A stretch of 8,093 bases of DNA from Aromatoleum sp. (GTDB taxonomy: Bacteria > Pseudomonadota > Gammaproteobacteria > Burkholderiales > Casimicrobiaceae): contig JAAFGU010000103.1 in the NCBI GenBank assembly GCA_010365205.1, positions 1 to 8,093 on the forward strand. Reading direction: 5' to 3'. The position numbers were made by a program, and so were the translations under genes. Positions 6,787 to 8,093 of this stretch are shown one piece after another. Each line of letters opens with the position of its first letter. Within the stretch, counting starts at the first letter, position 1. Below the pieces are notes generated by a model that saw only the letters and a program-made list of their open reading frames with translations, did not search any database and had not been told where the DNA came from.

Positions 6787-7764
6787 TCAGGGCCGCGGCA
6801 GCTCGTCGGCGATGTAGGCGCGCACGATGCTGTCGAAGTCGCCGTCGGCGCGCATCCCCAGCACCGGTCCCAGCTTCGGCGCGAAATTCGACGGCCAGGT
6901 CGCGACGATCTTGTCGATCACCGGATCGAATTGCCATCTCACGCGCCCCGCCGCCGCGTCGCCCGCAACGCGGCGCAGCGAAGCCACCATGTCGCCGACG
7001 GCAACCGAAATGCCGGGAACGTTGACCGAGCGCGTGTGCGCAAATTTCGCCGCCGGCGCCTCGTGGCCGACGAGAAGGTTGTCGATCACCGCGCGCGGCG
7101 ATTGCACCCACATCCGGGTCGTCGGCGCCACCGGACATATCGCGTCGACGCCGGCGAGCGGCTCGCGGATGATGCCGCTGGCGAACGATGACGCGGCCTT
7201 GTTCGGTTTGCCCGGACGCACGGTTACCGTCGGCAGCCGCAGCGACCGGCCGTCGATGAAGCCTTTGCGCGTCATGTCGTAGACCAGGTATTCGCCGATC
7301 GCCTTCTGCGCGCCGTAAGACGCCTGCGGCGTGACCGGCGCGTCGTCGGGAACGGGGTCCGGGAGCGCGCCTCCGAAGACGGCGAGCGAACTCGTGAAGA
7401 CGAACTTGGGCGGCGCCGCGAGCTTGCGGCAGCGTTCGAGCAGCAACCGCGTCGCATCGAGATTGACGCGCATCCCGATATCGAAATCGGCTTCGGCCTG
7501 GCCGCTCACCACCGCAGCCAGATGGAACACGCTGTCGGTATCCGCGCTGATCGCGCGTTCGACGACGGCGGGATCGGCGAGGTCGCCGACGATGATCCTG
7601 ACACGCGGATCGTCGAGCGGGGGCGGGGCGAGGACGTCGAGCAGCACGAGTTCGCGCACGGTGCGACTGACGCCGCGGGCGTCGGTCAGCTTGCCGCGGG
7701 AAAGAATCGCCCGGGCGAGGCGGTTGCCCAGGAAGCCGGCGCCGCCGGTGATCACGATGCGCAT
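6787..7764 (-). CDS. denD: NAD-dependent epimerase/dehydratase-type SDR, D-erythronate dehydrogenase-like
   Basis: 325-residue extended short-chain dehydrogenase. Rossmann motif GGAGFLG (7-13), Asp43 after the second strand (favours NAD over NADP), GDLAD (60-64), HLAAVVSG (81-88), catalytic Ser125/Ser126 in FTSSLAVFGG, and the pair Tyr150/Lys154 in YGAQK. The stretch LRLPTVTVRPGKPN followed by ASSFASGIIREPL is typical of DenD, which oxidises D-erythronate to 2-oxo-tetronate in four-carbon acid-sugar breakdown. The usual partner genes (kinase, isomerase, decarboxylase) are not in the window, so the exact substrate rests on sequence alone. AGAGGA (7775-7780) lies ten bases before the ATG. Downstream on the same strand is the DUF6498 remnant. 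Confidence 0.8.
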   Translation of the reverse strand: MRIVITGGAGFLGNRLARAILSRGKLTDARGVSRTVRELVLLDVLAPPPLDDPRVRIIVGDLADPAVVERAISADTDSVFHLAAVVSGQAEADFDIGMRVNLDATRLLLERCRKLAAPPKFVFTSSLAVFGGALPDPVPDDAPVTPQASYGAQKAIGEYLVYDMTRKGFIDGRSLRLPTVTVRPGKPNKAASSFASGIIREPLAGVDAICPVAPTTRMWVQSPRAVIDNLLVGHEAPAAKFAHTRSVNVPGISVAVGDMVASLRRVAGDAAAGRVRWQFDPVIDKIVATWPSNFAPKLGPVLGMRADGDFDSIVRAYIADELPRP

Positions 7765-7796
7765 GGTCGTTCGGTCCTCTGGATTGCGGTGGCGCT

Positions 7797-7925
7797 ATGA
7801 TAGCCGGAGGCGGCACCGTCGCGGTGCCCAGGATGCCGATCCCGACGGTGGGCTGGCTCGCGTACGCGAAGGACACCGAGGGCAACCTTTTCGGAATGAT
7901 GCAATCGGACGCGAATGCGAAATGA
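7797..7925 (+). pseudogene. C-terminal remnant of a VOC (glyoxalase/bleomycin-resistance) family protein
   Basis: The frame encodes 42 residues from ATG 7797 to TGA 7925: a GG turn, a strand, MPIPTVGWLAYAKDTEGN, then LFGMMQSDANAK. This is the standard end of VOC-fold proteins, in which the Glu of DTEGN is commonly a metal ligand. A full VOC protein of this kind has ~120-130 residues; upstream the frame enters the complement of denD and meets a stop at 7749, so the first two thirds are missing. It is probably a deletion product and not functional. Confidence 0.65.
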
Positions 7926-8093
7926 ATTGCCGGCGCCCGCATCGGAGGCGACCGACACCGTCGTCGCCGGCCTCGCCGAAGGCGGCCTGGCGGTAGTCCC
8001 CGATTTCCTGCCGAGCGGCGACGTTGCGGCATTGCGCGACCAGGCGCTGCGGCGGGAAGCGGCGGGCGAGCTTGCGCCGGCGGGTGTTGGCCG
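7915..8093 (+). CDS. 2-oxoglutarate/Fe(II)-dependent oxygenase, SM-20/prolyl-4-hydroxylase-like (N-terminal part)
   Basis: ATG 7915 overlaps the end of the VOC remnant by 11 bases and opens a frame of 59 codons that leaves the window. After a variable start come GGLAVVPDFLP, VAALRDQA, and AAGELAPAGVGR, which is the usual N-terminal layout of bacterial SM-20-related oxygenases (helix, strand VVPDFL, helix, then the conserved AGVGR). The Fe(II)-binding HxD...H and the 2-oxoglutarate-binding Arg would lie beyond the window. No strong ribosome site precedes this ATG. The close overlap suggests the gene was once translated together with the intact VOC gene. Confidence 0.7.
   Translation, partial: MRNELPAPASEATDTVVAGLAEGGLAVVPDFLPSGDVAALRDQALRREAAGELAPAGVG

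Overview
The window joins two kinds of DNA from what looks like a GC-rich Gram-negative proteobacterium (beta or gamma; this is inferred from protein resemblance and no rRNA or marker gene is present). Positions ~60-5375 hold a mercury-resistance (mer) locus of narrow mobile-element type. Positions ~5660-8093 hold ordinary chromosomal genes with more extreme G/C third-position use.

Mer locus. merR (4974-5375, +) diverges from a minus-strand gene string that starts at a MerR-type operator/promoter (4922-4953). The string reads merT (4533-4889), an untitled 59-residue two-helix membrane protein with a vicinal Cys pair (4346-4525), merP (4043-4336) and merA (2331-4040). After short gaps come a second FAD/NAD(P) disulfide-oxidoreductase-like enzyme (823-2172) and a MerC-type membrane protein whose C-terminus carries a piece of a DUF2282/bufferin-like metal-binding motif (41-685). 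Expected working: MerP binds Hg(II) in the periplasm, MerT (and perhaps the small protein and the MerC-like protein) carry it across the inner membrane, MerA reduces it to Hg(0) with NADPH, and MerR switches the operon on. MerA has lost the second Cys of its N-terminal metal-binding domain. The second reductase has Tyr where glutathione reductase has its catalytic His, as MerA does.

Junction. Between merR and dusA lie about 255 bases without a recognisable gene. They hold a perfect 10-bp inverted repeat with a 7-bp spacer (5579-5605). Its right arm shares 12 bp with the start of dusA, where the coding sequence contains a degenerate version of the same dyad. The 5' end of dusA is a known integration site for a family of tyrosine recombinases, so this is probably the right edge of an integrated element. 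No integrase lies in the window, and the left edge is not clearly seen.

Chromosomal side. dusA (5632-6618, +) is complete. A D-erythronate-dehydrogenase-like SDR enzyme (6787-7764, -) is complete, and it is followed on its own strand by the first ~48 codons of a DUF6498-like membrane protein that breaks off at the end of dusA (6617-6760). On the + strand is a C-terminal scrap of a VOC/glyoxalase-family protein (7797-7925), overlapped by the start of an SM-20-like 2-oxoglutarate/Fe(II) oxygenase that runs off the window (7915-8093). The two scraps show past deletions or rearrangement around the intact genes.
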